This document shows positions 23,027 to 34,826 of a stretch of DNA of 39,322 nt, in pieces. The stretch spans positions 1-39,322 of the forward strand of contig CAXIUT010000131.1 of NCBI GenBank assembly GCA_964035545.1, in the 5' to 3' direction. A program made the position numbers and the translations under genes. This stretch comes from Bugula neritina (Eukaryota > Bryozoa > Gymnolaemata > Cheilostomatida > Bugulidae). Within the stretch, counting starts at the first letter, position 1. Each line of letters opens with the position of its first letter. The notes below the pieces were generated by a model. The model worked only from the letters and a program-made list of their open reading frames with translations. It searched no databases and was not told where the DNA came from.

Positions 23027-23851
23027 ATGGGAAATAGTAAATCACTATATTCAAAACATGAACTTCTTTACTATCATATCGAAAGAAAAGATATACCCAA
23101 CATCATAAAACAGATATAATCACATCCATAAATCATAAATGATGTCATCGTTAAAGAAAACAAACAAACTGCACTCATGAGAGCTTCATATAACGGAAAT
23201 ATTTAGATCGTTAAAATGCTTCTAGCACTCAAAGCTAATCCCAATCAAGTCACTCCCAAAGGATAAACTGCCCTATCAATTGCTGTCAAAAGAAATCATA
23301 TAGAAATCACATAAATTTTAATCAATTATTAAGCATCAGTCAACCATACCTCTCCTCAGGGATTTAGAATTATTGATTATGCTATACTAGGAGGATACTA
23401 TGAAATAGCACTATTAATCTTTAAAAGACTTGATAATAAAGATAGGGAAAGCATCTAAGATCCATCTTTTTATGAAAAAGAAGGAAAAAAATATGCCTAT
23501 CGTTATGTAAACTATCAACAATTTCTTTAAGGGCTTGCTCTAAATAAATAACCAAGCTAAATGCCAAACTTCTTAAAAAAAGAGAAAAAGAAGTTAAATG
23601 ATCCTGTAGTGGATCCAAGAGAAACATGGAAACAATGGTTTAAAAGACAATTGGACTTTAAAGATGCTCCTTTAGTTGAAAGAAATTCTCTACCTTAGAA
23701 TCTTCAACCTCAAAACAGAGTGTTTGGGATAATTCATCACTATACTAATAACTCTATGAGTACTCATCTTAGTCAAAAAACAACCTTAAAACCTAAAAAA
23801 CAAGAATTCATGTATAAATCATTTAATATAGATCTTAAATGCGAGAAATGA
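23027..23851 (+). CDS. Ankyrin-repeat protein, probably N-myristoylated
   Basis: A 274-residue single-exon protein starting MGNSKSLYSKHELLYY, with Gly2 and Ser6 fitting an N-myristoylation signal. Two to three ankyrin repeats follow: ENKQTALMRASYNGNIEIVK with MLLALKANPN, and GETALSIAVKRNHIEITEIL with a degenerate third (RIIDYAILGGYYEIALLIF). The conserved Glu of the GxxEIV turn is a TAG codon, supporting Glu for TAG. The C-terminal 130 residues are charged with W-K-Q-W and no recognised domain. Probably a membrane-tethered adaptor; partner unknown. Ends in TGA at 23849. Confidence 0.8.
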
Positions 23852-24493
23852 ACTAAAATAAAAAAGAAACTGAAGAAATATTTCAAGAGCCAACAATAGA
23901 AGCCTGATTATTGAAAAAATATACCTTTTTATATCATAAATATTTTTAAAAAACAATAATTTTATTCAAATTATTTTCTATAAACTTAGAAAATCACTCA
24001 ATATTATCGAATTATCTTATTTCATTACTTTAATCCTTATATTATAACTTTTTCCAATTATTTCCGATTAATACTTACAAATTATAAATGAATGAAGAAG
24101 AATATCATATTAAATGATTTTTTTTTTTTATCATATGAAACTAATCTCTTAATTATAATAACTAATCAAATAAATAAATCAAATAAAAAAACTTCTTAAT
24201 AATGGTCTTATAAACCTTTATTGTAATTAATATATCTCATATTAACTAAGCTTTTGACTTCTATTTGAAACTTTTGAAAAGTAAATAAAAAAATCAACAA
24301 AGTTCCATAAAAATATTGTTTAAATAATAATCACCTCCTATTGAATCTTGAATATCTTATTTTTATCAGTCATATCTCAACTAGATTTCCTAAATGATAA
24401 TTTTTAATAACTCTCTAATTTTTTTCTGCTAGTAAGCTTTGAATTGAAAGTGGAAAATCCAGTGCCGAACTCTATTTTAATTAATCTTCTGCA
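23852..24493. other. Intergenic spacer
   Basis: About 640 AT-rich bases between two plus-strand genes. TGA and its complement occur often in all frames. Runs of T and A are common, and no gene, RNA or repeat is visible. Confidence 0.65.
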
Positions 24494-25195
24494 ATGGGAA
24501 AAAAGCTCGCTTCTAAGAGAAAATGCATAGTTGATTGCGAAAATAGTGAAGACTAGGTCAATAAAGTTAAAAAACACTCTGATTTTTCTATATCTGAGAA
24601 AAGCTATCTCAAATTCTTTTAATTTCTAAAAGAACTCCATGCTTCTTAACCACACCTAAGAGTAAACTAAACTCATCTTGAAGCTTCTCTTAACATGATT
24701 ACCAACTCCATCATGAACTTTTTCAACTATTAAAAATTCTACACACAGAAACAACTCCAATGTTCAACCATATGTTTAGCTAATCTATTCAACGTAATTG
24801 GATAGAATATCACCAGACTAACTTTCTAAAGATAGTTTGTTGCGAAATTAAGAAAACTAATTAGTGATTTAGCAGAAGAACCAGAACAAATAGGTTTTCA
24901 AGAAAAAGTTCAGGCAATCCTTTACATTTTAGTGATTTTGATCTACAAATAGAGGGTAGGAGATGTAAGAAGCATCCGTGAAATCAATAAGTTTATTTTT
25001 AGCGATAAACTTTTAGTTAAATCCTTGCTTTAAATATCTCTACCTATTTAGAAAAAGGTTGGAAAATTTTATGGAATAGTAATCATATACTTATCGAATA
25101 AAAAAAATAACATTAAATTAAGAAACAAATAATCAAAAGTATCTTTATCAATTTCTCGAGAATAAACCACTAACATACTTTCCTAAATCTTTTGA
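24494..25195 (+). CDS. Helical protein with basic N-terminus, function unknown
   Basis: A 233-residue frame starting MGKKLASKRKCIVDCENSED. The N-terminus is basic and could serve as a nuclear signal. The rest is all-helical and hydrophobic-patterned (YLKFFEFLKELHA, QCSTICLANLFNVI, AILYILVILIYKE, LLVKSLLEISLPI), resembling HEAT/ARM-type repeats. No family is recognised. It ends in TGA at 25193, but the same frame continues open and, 45 bases on, enters the next gene, which has the same character. The two may be one protein. Confidence 0.5.
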
Positions 25196-25240
25196 TCTAT
25201 CTCCGAAGCTAAAAAAATAAAATCAGTATAAACTTAAAAG

Positions 25241-25857
25241 ATGTAAATGATGGCAACATATTTGAACTTCTTATTCGAGCATATCCTAAAAATATACATC
25301 AATACCAGTCCTTTTATATTTTAGACTATCTTCATCATCTCTTAGTATTGTTTCCATCACTAGCTCTACAAGTAAATAATACAAGATTTATTCCTTATCT
25401 TCTAGAAACAGCAGATCCTAACAATCTTCATCACCCTCTACACTAATCAACCATCATCTTTTTCATTAAATCGACTCTCAAATATTTAGAAACCAACGAA
25501 AATCATAATCTTATGGAAGAAATAATAAAAATCTAACCACCAAATCATTATATAGCCATAAAAGTTCTGCAAATGATCCTTGAATTTGAAATAGAACCCT
25601 CTCAATTGGTTAATTTTGCCTTAAAAGGATATTTTAACAGACTAATAGAAGTAATTTGTAAAGATGAAGAAGATGGAATTAAAAAAAGAGCAATATAACT
25701 TTATTTAAAGGTTGTCTAAAAGATATAGATAATAGCAAAACCAATCGCCTAATTTACTTTCTTTAAGCTTAAAGATAGGGTTTCTTATTTAAATAACTCA
25801 ATATTCTTGTCTATGTTATCTTCATTTAATATGAAGATGAATAGATAACTGATTTGA
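25241..25857 (+). CDS. Helical repeat protein, possibly the continuation of the preceding gene
   Basis: Exons 25241-25371 and 25386-25857, joined by removing a 14-nt GT-AG stretch (25372-25385), give 200 residues starting MEMMATYLNFLFEHILKIYI. Helical pairs continue throughout (FIFETIFIISEYCFHHELY, STIIFFIKSTLKYLE, YIAIKVLQMILEFEIE, RAIELYLKVVEKIEIIAKP), fitting an ARM/HEAT-like solenoid. The 14-nt intron is shorter than any established spliceosomal intron I know, so that join needs proof. Ends in TGA at 25855, 125 bases before RPL5. Confidence 0.45.
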
Positions 25858-25982
25858 ATCACTAATTTGAGTATATTAAAATTTTAATATTAGTCTTATT
25901 TGATTCTTATATAATGATCTACCTTTTTATCATATTTATTTAATTAAATATCTCTATTTTATCATATTTTAATTTACCATAA

Positions 25983-26885
25983 ATGGCCTTTGTCAAAGTC
26001 GTCAAAAACAAATCATATTTCATGAGATATCAGACCAAATTCAGAAGAAGACACATGGGAAAAACTGACTACTTCGCTAGAAAAAGACTCATTCAACAAG
26101 ACAAGGATAAATATAACACCCCCAAATACAGACTCGTTGTCAGACTCACCTCAACAAGAGTTATTGCCCAAGTTGTTTACGCTACCATCCAAGGAGATAA
26201 AGTCTTTTGTGCTGCTGATTCTAATGAACTCAGAAGATTTGGACTTACTGCTGGACTCAACAACTTTGCATCATCTTATGCTACTGGTCTCCTCGTCGCT
26301 AGAAGACTCCTTAAAAAGGTCGGACTTGATGCCATGTACAGCGGAAACACAGCTATTGAAAAGAACTATGATGTAGGAAATGATGAAAAAGAAAGAAGAC
26401 CTTTCAAGGTTATCCTTGATGTTGGATTGAAAGCAACATCTACTGGATCTAAAGTTTTTTCAGTCCTTAAGGGAGTTGCTGATGGAGGTGTCCTTATTCC
26501 TCACTCTAATAATAGATTCGCAGGATACAAATAAGACAAACCCGATGCAGATAATAAGGTTCTTAGAGAAAGAGTTCTTGGTTGCCACGTTGATAAATAT
26601 CTTAAAGCTCTTAAGGGAACTGAAAAAGAAACTGTTCAATTCAAAAGATGGATCGAATGCTTGAAAACTAGCGGAGCTAAATCCATTGAAGAACTTTACA
26701 AAAAAGTTCATGCTGAAATCAGAAAGAACCCTGATCACGTTAAAAAAGCTTGCAAGCAAAATCCAAAGAGAGATCACTCCAAAAACTATAAGAAAAAGCT
26801 TACTAACAAGCAAAGAAAAGACAACGTAAGAAGAAAGATTTAGATCAGACAAAAAGAACTCGCTAAACTTGCTAAAAAGAAATGA
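25983..26885 (+). CDS. RPL5: 60S ribosomal protein L5 (uL18)
   Basis: A 300-residue single-exon protein starting MAFVKVVKNKSYFMRYQTKF. It binds 5S rRNA and carries it into the large subunit. Family landmarks are in order: RRRHMGKTDYFARKRLI, NTPKYRLVVR, VVYATIQGD, RRFGLTAGLNNFASSYATGL, FKVILDVGLKATSTG, VLKGVADGGVLIPHS and RFAGY, then the basic C-terminal arm. Length matches eukaryotic L5 (about 297). TAA at 26532 and TAG at 26841 interrupt a standard-code reading, and the homology continues across both. Codon use is less AT-biased than in neighbours, as expected of a highly expressed gene. Confidence 0.97.
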
Positions 26886-26948
26886 TGATCGATATTTAAC
26901 TCATAATTCTACTTATTTCTTATTAATATCATTTTTTAAATATAGTAT

Positions 26949-28463
26949 TCATAGTGATGAATCATATCTTTTAAAATTATCTAAACTTTTTACTCGATTT
27001 AATAATCTAAATTGAACATTTTCTTATTTTTAAACTAATTTTTATTCATTATTTATTGGCCTTTTTTGTTAAATTTATTAATTTTTAAAACCTAATGAAG
27101 TATTCTTATCTTTTTATTTTTTTATCAGCTCAAATGGTTTTTCTTTGAATTGAAGTAAATCATTTTTAATTTGTTCTTTGTCAATGATTTCGTTTTTGTT
27201 TTTATACAATGTGATTATTTATGATTGTTTCATTTTTGGTTTTTTTGTTATTAATGGAACATCAGTAGGTTCGAAAAAGTCTTAAAGAGGTCTTTCCATT
27301 TTAACTTAATGAGGCATGATCGGATTCATATCAAATCTTTTAATATCGAAATTAACTGGAGATTATTCTATTTCATGTTCAGATATGACAAAGTCATCAG
27401 AAAATTTAAAGATTCTTTGAGGCTTTATTGATTGTTGTGATCTTTTCATTACTTTTACTTATTGATATCTTTATTATCTACTTCCAATCAGCATTGAATG
27501 CTTCATTTACTTAGATTGGTCAATACTAAACTATCTTTTTTATTTAAATGACTCTTTTACACTTGAATCGCTTTATTACATGTGTAAACTTGAAGTTAAT
27601 GGCTTTTTATTTCCTAAAAACTTTGTATTTTTCTCATTTTATTGAATTTTTATGAATAATTGTAGTTTGAAGGTCTTAAGTTTTACTTATTTATCAACTT
27701 TTAATACTGTTAAACAATATTTTCTTTATCTAAATCATCGAAATCAATCATTAAATGATTTACTGTTGATTATGAAGATTTAAGACTAAATTTTTTTTAA
27801 TTTTGTGGACTAGATATTTTATTTAAAAATTATTTCTTTTTGATTTCTTTTTAATCTTAATAAATAGACCATTATTCTTAAAAACTATCATCTGATTTAA
27901 TCGTTTAATCATAGATAGAATTTTATTATTAATATTTACCATTAATTAGATAACTCCAGTCAAGTTAACAAAGCATATTCGATTAAGTACTTGATTATTT
28001 TAAAACAACTGAATTTCCACTTTCTTATTCAGAATACAACGATTATTCTTGAACTATGTTTATTTTCTAATGTCGTTTTTTAAAAAGACTTTCCATATTA
28101 TTGATAGTCATCATTGGATATTAAAATGATAACATATCTGAAGCTGAATAAAATCTATTTTAATATTTTAATACTTTTAAGCAATTTCATTCTATCTTTT
28201 ATTTAGTTTTTTCCCTGTCCATTATCGGTATAGTAGTATCTTTTAAGAAACTCTGTATCTTCAATTAACGAGAGTATATCTTTAAAGATAATAATATTAT
28301 TGTCCTACTTTTATGAATAAACTATTCTGTCAATGTATTTAGTTTCAAAGAAATAAAATTTATCTTGATATTTCTGAAAAAGATGTCTACATGCTAGCTA
28401 TATTAATATGAAATTACAATCCAAGGGATACTGTCTGCTAGTCATAGGATCTGACTTTTCCAT
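26949..28463 (-). CDS. Large spliced gene, function unknown
   Basis: Starts MEKSDPMTSRQYPLDCNFIL at 28463 and ends in TGA at 26949. A 17-nt GT-AG intron (28024-28040) joins the first 141 residues to the next part in phase. A second intron of 14 or 23 nt near 27850 leads into KISSPQNEKKFSLKSSE and FDDLDKENIVEQYEKLIN. At least one more frame change occurs before the final exon, which holds SPVNFDIKRFDMNPIMP and DFFEPTDVPLITKKPK. The N-terminal region looks folded and the C-terminal half is disordered, with Lys and Ser. No family is recognised. It converges with RPL5, leaving 63 bases between stops. Confidence 0.5.
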
Positions 28464-28639
28464 TTTTATTATAAAATAAAATAAATTATAAAACAAACAC
28501 ATTATATTAACATTAATACCATTTTTATTAAATATTTGCCCTTATAATATATATCAATCATGATAAATTTTATAAAAACTATTCCACATCTAAAACTAAA
28601 TTTTATCCATTCTTTTTCTATTATGAGTTTTTTATTTCT

Positions 28640-28965
28640 TCAATATCTCCTTTTTAACTCTATTTAAATCTAAATTTACCAAATATTGGACCAAACCTTC
28701 AAAGCTTATATCAATTTTTGTTTTACATTCGATAATACTGAATCTGATTCAATCAAAAATTATTTCTAACTCTTAATATAAATACATTTTTCTTTATTGC
28801 AATTTAAGTTTCTTAATCTTTTGACGTAATAGTTAGACTTTACTCCAATTTTTATATTTTCTTCTGTATGCCTATAATTTCTTTATCATAAGACTAATAT
28901 TCCTTTCTCAATCTCTTCAACATAGAGGTCTTGATTTTCATTTGTTTTAAGATATCAGCCGACAT
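28640..28965 (-). CDS. TBCA: Tubulin-specific chaperone A (TBCA)
   Basis: Exons 28786-28965 and 28640-28765 around a 20-nt intron (28766-28785) give 101 residues. The N-terminus, MSADILKQMKIKTSMLKRLR followed by KEYESYDKE, carries the TBCA signature (MKIKT-x3-KRL-x-KE-x3-Y-x-KE), and the rest is a three-helix coil of the right length (human TBCA has 108). TBCA holds beta-tubulin during folding. Splicing yields KNKEFLIESDSVL in place of the usual ILxES-xMIPDC helix. The stop is TGA at 28640; an alternative frame also runs on at the 3' end, so the last 15 residues are less sure. Confidence 0.85.
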
Positions 28966-29035
28966 TGTTGTGATTTGAATTAATAAACTATGATTCAATT
29001 AATCAGTTATCAATCAAAAATAAGATAAATAAAAA

Positions 29036-29604
29036 TCAAATATCAAAAAATATTGGAAATGTAATCAGACAATCTTGTATACCAGGGGTCTTAGTACTCT
29101 AATATTTAAAATTATGAGATTGAATATCCACATTTCTTGAACAACTATAAAACTTCTTTCTAGTATTTTTCATAAAATACTTCCTTTATCATACTCTAAA
29201 GTAAAGTTCTATCATATTAAACTATCTTATAATAAAAGTACTTCCAAAGTCATTCGATATATCCACAAGTATTCTCATTGAAACTCTTAATTCTCTTTTA
29301 TTATGAGATTTTTCCAAAGCAATACACTTTAACTACAACACCTAACTCCATTCTGCCTTCTAATCATGTGAAAGTTCATCCATCTTTTTCTTTATTTTCC
29401 TTATTTGCTATCGAACCATCATTTTCTTAGACTAATCCTATATTTTAGAACGATCTAATCTTGATTAAAACAGTAGTACAATTTAAAAAATTATTGGTTT
29501 TTGTCTAAATGAGCAACTCTATCAGTTACTGACTCTTCAGTAGCACTTTATGGAATCAAAGGTCTTTTAATTGATGCCTTTTATTCTATTTTATTATGAC
29601 GCAT
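29036..29604 (-). CDS. Hypothetical protein with two small introns
   Basis: Exons 29452-29604, 29195-29431 and 29036-29179 give 177 residues starting MRHNKIEEKASIKRPLIPES. The first intron (29432-29451) is 20 nt and GT-AG. The second (29180-29194) is 15 nt, needed to pass an in-frame TGA. The middle is a charged coiled helix (RKIKKKMDELSHDEKAEWSE) and the C-terminal part is basic with two Cys. No family recognised. It lies between TBCA and another unknown on the same strand; its start is 29 bases downstream of the latter's stop. Confidence 0.5.
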
Positions 29605-29632
29605 TGTTGTTATTTATTATAATTTAATTCAA

Positions 29633-30635
29633 TCATATTTCCATCTAGTAAAACTGTTAGGCACATCAACTGCAGATACCATTACATGGTAATATTTGAT
29701 CATCAACTTTTTCGACTTGATGCCCATCATCCCTCTCAATATTTTATGCAAAAATTGGCCAGAATTCATCTGTTTACGTACTGCTCCATTAAACCATTTG
29801 TTATTCAATGCCTTCCTAATGTCTTAAAATCCTACTCGATTAGGAGTAAATATTTAGTCTATGATTGCTGAGTTTTATGTCTGATCTTAAGGAGCTATCA
29901 CTACATCTCTCAGAACTTATCTTAACTTTGATCTGAAATGTCTATTTAAGTTTTTTGTCTAAGTTAGTTCTTTATCAGCACAACCAGTCATATTTGAACT
30001 TTTTCTACGATGTTTTGGAATCTTTGTAAACTCTTTTTCTTCTTTTTCTTTTTCTTTTATCAATTATTGACAAGATTCTATTTACTAATCTTCTTATTAT
30101 TACCTTATCAATAACCTTTCAATTTCTGAAGCATGAAAATTTTAAATAGTTTAAAAAATTTGACCCAAAACATCACTTAATTAGATGTCTTGATTCCAAT
30201 TTTGAGGAGATATCATCTAGATTTGTGATAAAAAATTAGGAATAATGTAGTCAGAATGATTTTAAGTCATATTACATGAAATTATTTCTAAATTAGGAGG
30301 TTCTAAAGGATAATTCGAACTATAAGTAATTTTGACTTTTTATTGAATATTCTTAGTATTACAAGTAGTACATAATATTTGATCCGGTGGTAAAAATAAA
30401 TCTATACTTCTGATAAATTTTAAAGAGCTCTTACTTGTATCTTTCCTTTTAAAGTGGCATGTTTATATAATGAGAACAATTAGTTTCTTATTCTAGTATT
30501 TTGAGTCTATGTTAAGGAACGTTCCTTGCATTTCTAGGCAGTCAATTCTTCAATTTTTAAGTTATCCTCTTGCTTCGGAGGTGAAGAACCTTTGATTGTT
30601 TCATTTTGATGATATTCTTCTAAGAATTTAAACAT
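29633..30635 (-). CDS. Acidic/basic mixed protein with a CxxC pair, function unknown
   Basis: Starts MFKFLEEYHQNETIKGSSPP at 30635 and ends in TGA at 29633. A GT-AG intron of about 32 nt (GT near 30491) seems needed in the first third to join to LPPDQILCTTCNTKN, which holds a Cys-x-x-Cys pair. Then come a proline-rich linker, an acidic helix (RLLIREEEEDEEIESC), a basic patch (KIPKHRRKSS) and a folded C-terminal part (EVLRDVVIAPEDQ, ALNNKWFNGAVRKQMNSGQF). No family is recognised. It is the gene directly left of array 4; its start is 168 bases from the array. Confidence 0.5.
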
Positions 30636-30793
30636 AGTTTGATGCTAGTTTGGGAAATATGATATAATTATTTTGAGAATAACCTATTTCAATAAGTAAA
30701 TGAGTATTACAATAAATATATATCAAATTATTCTTCATAGTCTAATTTAAATATTTCATTCTCTTAACAATATTAAATACATTAATATCATTA

Positions 30794-33534
30794 TCAATAA
30801 TCAGGGGTTGGGGTTGGGGTTGGGGTTGGGGTTGGGGTTGGGGTTGGGGTTGGGGTTGGGGTTGGGGTTGGGGTTGGGGTTGGGGTGAACTATTTTTAGA
30901 TTCTTTCGAGCATAATTCCTTTATATTTTATTACCTTGTTCCATTAACTCCTATAAAAATGATATATTTGCTCTTCTCTAGTGAAAACTCTTCTTATTTA
31001 ACACTGGTAACATCAAAGATTCGTTCACATAAAATATATCACTTCCTTTCTGAGGACTCTTAGTATCGTCTTTAGTTTTATTCTTATATTTTTTCCTCAA
31101 CTGTTTTTACTTTATTTCAGTATCTTTCCTTCTCTCTTTGAATTTTACCTCATCTTATTACTATTTTTCAATCAAATCAGAGTAATTTAAGGTCACATGA
31201 TTAACTGAATTTCTTTTGTTAAAATTAAAATAAGGTTCTATATCAGAAGGACCTCTCTCTTAAAACTTTTTTCCAATTCATATAATGTACTTTATTAAAT
31301 GTACTTCCTTCAACTGCTTACATCTCCTCCAAAGCACTCTTTGTTTTTAGTACGGTACTTTTTACAGATGGAATCTTAGATGGACCTATTTACTGAACAC
31401 TTATAACCTTTATTTTTCTTTCTATTTTCTATCTTATTGGAGATAACTGTTTTGATAAGCTAGTTTTATCTTTTAAAATCAAACTTTTTTATTTTTTCAA
31501 AGATTTTGATGATTTTTTTTCCTTCTCATACTTTTATTCTTCAACTTTATTATTTTTCTTTTTTCTTTTTACACTTTTGATACTAAATCCAAGAATAGAA
31601 TCTGAAGATTCTTATGATGTTAGTAATTTTCCAAGTTCCTTATCTGAATAATCACAACCTTCTTCGAAATCAGAATCAGATACCTCTCCATCATCATTTT
31701 ATTTCTAAATTTCAATATTTTATTCTTCTCTCAACACCTAATCATCCATCAGTTATTCTAAAAGACCTTTTTATTCTTACAACTATTCAAACATACTTTT
31801 ATCAATATTCAAAAGATTAGAAGTTGGAACTTATTTTTTCTTTCTTGATTATTTTTATCTAGTTTTTTTATTTCATTTCCTTAGATCTTTACATTTATTC
31901 CTTTTGATTTTCTAATCTTTTTGGTAATTTGAACAAAATTCTCAAAAACCTTATTAAACTTTAAGCTATTTTTACTTCCAGCCATTTTATAACTATCTTT
32001 ATCAAAAGCTATTTCATTAAATTTAGGTCCATAACAGTAAGATGAAGCCTAAACAGTAAAAGCAAAAGGTACATTTAACTATCTAATCATAACACTTCGA
32101 CTAGCATTAGTTTTACACTCTGATATCTTGAAAATACAACTATAATATCTAAAAGTATCAGTTAACTTTGATATGATTTTAGGTAGTAGACGACAAGTTA
32201 GAAAATGTCGATGATCAACTCCATAATTAGGTCCATACATAAAAACATTCTTTTTAGCTGAATGACCATGAAAATCTAAATATACAAAAGGACGATGTTT
32301 TTCAGCCAAAGAACGAACCAAAGATATTTCTTCGAATCTATCAGGTAAATGAAAAAATCTATTAAGATCTCGACCAGCAATAGATGTTCTAAAATTACCT
32401 AAACAACACCATCAACATTAACCATAGGTATAATTCTAAAAATCATTTTTTATCTTAGATAATATGCTTTTTGACTCAGTAAAAAGTTAATAAAACCATC
32501 CATCATCCAACTGCCTTGAGTTTATCCTGGATGTAAGCGAGCAATAGCCAAACAGGTACTTTTTTATTCAATTTAATTTGAGTTACTAATAGTAACAATC
32601 GGTATAACTAGCCCACCAGTTGACATGTGTTTATAATCAACATGCATAATATGTTTATTTTCTTGATGAAGTTTATTGATTTGATGCATCATGTAGGAAT
32701 AGGAATAAGGTATGCAATATGCGAAATAAACGTATTTATCTTTATCACTAAATTCATAAGTAAAACTTAAACATTTCTTGATAGGGACTGTCAGCATTCT
32801 ACTCATCATATCTAAATCTTTTATTTCTATACTATACGTCAGAACAACTTTGCTACCATACTCCTTTTGATGATCGAAAACAAAAAGGTCTCATGCCTTG
32901 ATTATAAAGCAATCCACTTTTTTGAAAGTTTATTATGTTGAATTTTACCTTTTGTTTATTAGTAAAATTAGTCACCTTAAAATAGAACCATGTAGTATGA
33001 CCTTTTGTATTACTATCTACTCGCATCAACAAATCATATTCAAGTGAATTAACTGAAACAGCAAGATCCAAATTTCCACATTCAAAATTAGAATCAAATA
33101 TCAAATCTACCTTCTTTACAGTTGGATTCATGCCTGTAAACAATCTATACTCTAATGGACGAATCGAAAATACCTTCTACCTCTCACATAAAAACTGAAA
33201 TTAAAACTTCTCAAATCTCTACCCGTACATCTCCCATTACTAGCTTAGATTATTGTCAGAACCACTGACTTTAGAAAACGACTTGAAGGCTTTAAAGTTC
33301 GATACATGACGAGGACCCATATAGACTACTCGATATTACTGAATTGCTCCGAATTGAGTTAGACTTTTAGATAATGTGTCTACTTGAGGATTAGTAAAAA
33401 ATATTGGAAACTGTTTAAAAGGTTGATGAGTTAAGTTAGGACGCCAACTGAGTAAATAAATAAATACCCTGTAATGAGATCAGGAGAAAGAGAATGATCC
33501 CTCCTTTTTTTTATTTATGACGTTTTTACTCCAT
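30794..33534 (-). CDS. Cytosolic carboxypeptidase (CCP/AGBL, peptidase M14), with array 4 near its 3' end
   Basis: CCPs remove C-terminal glutamates from polyglutamylated tubulin in cilia. The N-domain has VDLIFDSNFECGNLDLAV and WFYFKVTNF, as in AGTPBP1/AGBL. The catalytic part has RLHPG-Glu-T (zinc His and Glu; Glu is TAA), VNVDGV and GNFR, DLNR, FHGHSAKKNVFMYG (zinc His), and FTVEAS, whose catalytic Glu is TAG. A long acidic and Lys-rich C-terminal extension follows. Introns include 33504-33529 (26 nt, giving start MERDHSLSPDLITGWRP) and 33448-33467 (20 nt); two further splices in the extension are less certain. Coding runs into array 4 from the right. With the array skipped, the frame ends HDY-stop at 30794; with it, a Pro-Asn tail would be added. 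Confidence 0.85.
30804..30886 (+). repeat. Interior telomeric array 4, (GGGGTT)n
   Basis: Eighty-three bases of perfect GGGGTT ending in a partial unit, G-rich strand on plus. On the minus strand the carboxypeptidase gene reads into it. Taking the array out puts a TGA (30794-30796) in frame a few codons later. Its left flank, ATCAATAATCA, resembles that of array 1 (ATCAATGACCA). Confidence 0.95.
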
Positions 33535-34310
33535 ATTATTATTATTTATAACTTTACTCGAACTTTAATAGAGATATCTAAAATTTATCTTAATAATATT
33601 ATCTTTTATGATAAATAATAGCGAATTATTATCATTCATAGATTATTATAATTAACTTATAGATAAAAAAAAGAAAATCAAGTAATTTTAACCACTTTCT
33701 CAAGGCTTAATCTCTTAAAATCACAGATAATAGTCAATAAGGATTGAAATTATGAATCATTTTGGCTATAAAAAGGTCTTTAGACGGTCAAAGCTATGAT
33801 AAACTAAAAGATAATTGTAAATTTTAGACCAAAATTAAGCTCAAAAGCAATAAATAAATTGATAAAAATGTTAGTACAGGAGTTTATTCGCTCAAATAAA
33901 TAGTGCAAGATAAATTAAAAACTTTTAGTTTTGACAGATCTAACATAAAGATGCAAAAAATAATAATAAATAAGTAATATTAAATTAAATAACTGAACAA
34001 AACTTATGCTTAGACAATGGGTAAATAAAAAAAATGGTCTTTATAAAAAAAACAAAAAAAATATGAAGAAATTTTGAACGCCACTAAAAGTTCGCAATAA
34101 TAGCTAATTTTGTTCTGATTGTCATAATTCTTCTAGAAATACTGAGAGGTATTAATTGTTTTAAAGATATTTGTCAGTTTAATATATAAAGGAAGTATTT
34201 TTCTCTATAAATTTGCATTTTTAGTAAATAAGAAAAAAAGAGCTTTGAAAATATTCTAGAAAATTATTTGTTTTTATTTATGAGTTGTATATTTGACTGA
34301 AATATATATC
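33535..34310. other. Intergenic region between divergent genes
   Basis: About 780 very AT-rich bases between the start of the carboxypeptidase (minus) and the start of the first EF-hand gene (plus). It should contain both promoters. TGA is frequent in every frame. No repeat, tRNA fold or conserved box is apparent by eye. Confidence 0.65.
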
Positions 34311-34826
34311 ATGGGTTGTGAACCATCAAAAAAAAAATCAACTTTTTACATTGCTTCAAAGAAAGCTCACTCCTAGTTAGAGAGAAAATCTACAAGAGAT
34401 ATTAGTGTTAAACCCTTAGGATCATCTTCTAACTCCTAAAAGGCTCGTTATTTTAGTGATGATGATTCAAACATGCATGAGTAGAAGGCAAAAAAAAGAG
34501 GTTAAAATCAAGTGGAAGTTAAAAAAGTATCTGAAATCAAATCTGGAATCGAACTAGAGGCTTTGGCTCATTAGAAGGGACTTTAACAGCACTAACTTGA
34601 TGAAGAACTATCGGATGTTGTAGAAGAATTATTTGATAAATACGATGAAGATGACAAGGGATACATGGATTTGCCTGAGTTAAAGAAGTTGATCTAAGAG
34701 AACTCTAAGAAACAATATAGCTAGGAAGAACTGTAACAGATGTTGATAAATTGTCAAAGTCTAAATGGGATTAAAATTGATAAAATCGAGCTGTACAAGA
34801 TGTGTAAAAAATACTGTCGAACATGA
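34311..34826 (+). CDS. Myristoylated EF-hand protein, copy 1
   Basis: A 171-residue single-exon protein. The start MGCEPSKKKS fits N-myristoylation with a Cys3 palmitoylation site and a basic patch, a classic membrane anchor. The first 95 residues are Ser/Lys-rich and low complexity. A folded C-terminal part follows, EELSDVVEELFDKYDEDDKG, with an EF-hand loop DKYDEDDKGYMDLPEL that keeps acidic ligands and the central Gly. A second degenerate hand (NGIKIDKIEL) has lost ligands. Likely a membrane-tethered calcium sensor. The next plus-strand gene is a clear paralogue. Ends in TGA at 34824. Confidence 0.75.

Noticed and set aside
33535-34310. Possible tRNA or small RNA gene in the longest gap
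   Set aside because: No cloverleaf, box A/B pair or GC-rich fold could be found by eye.
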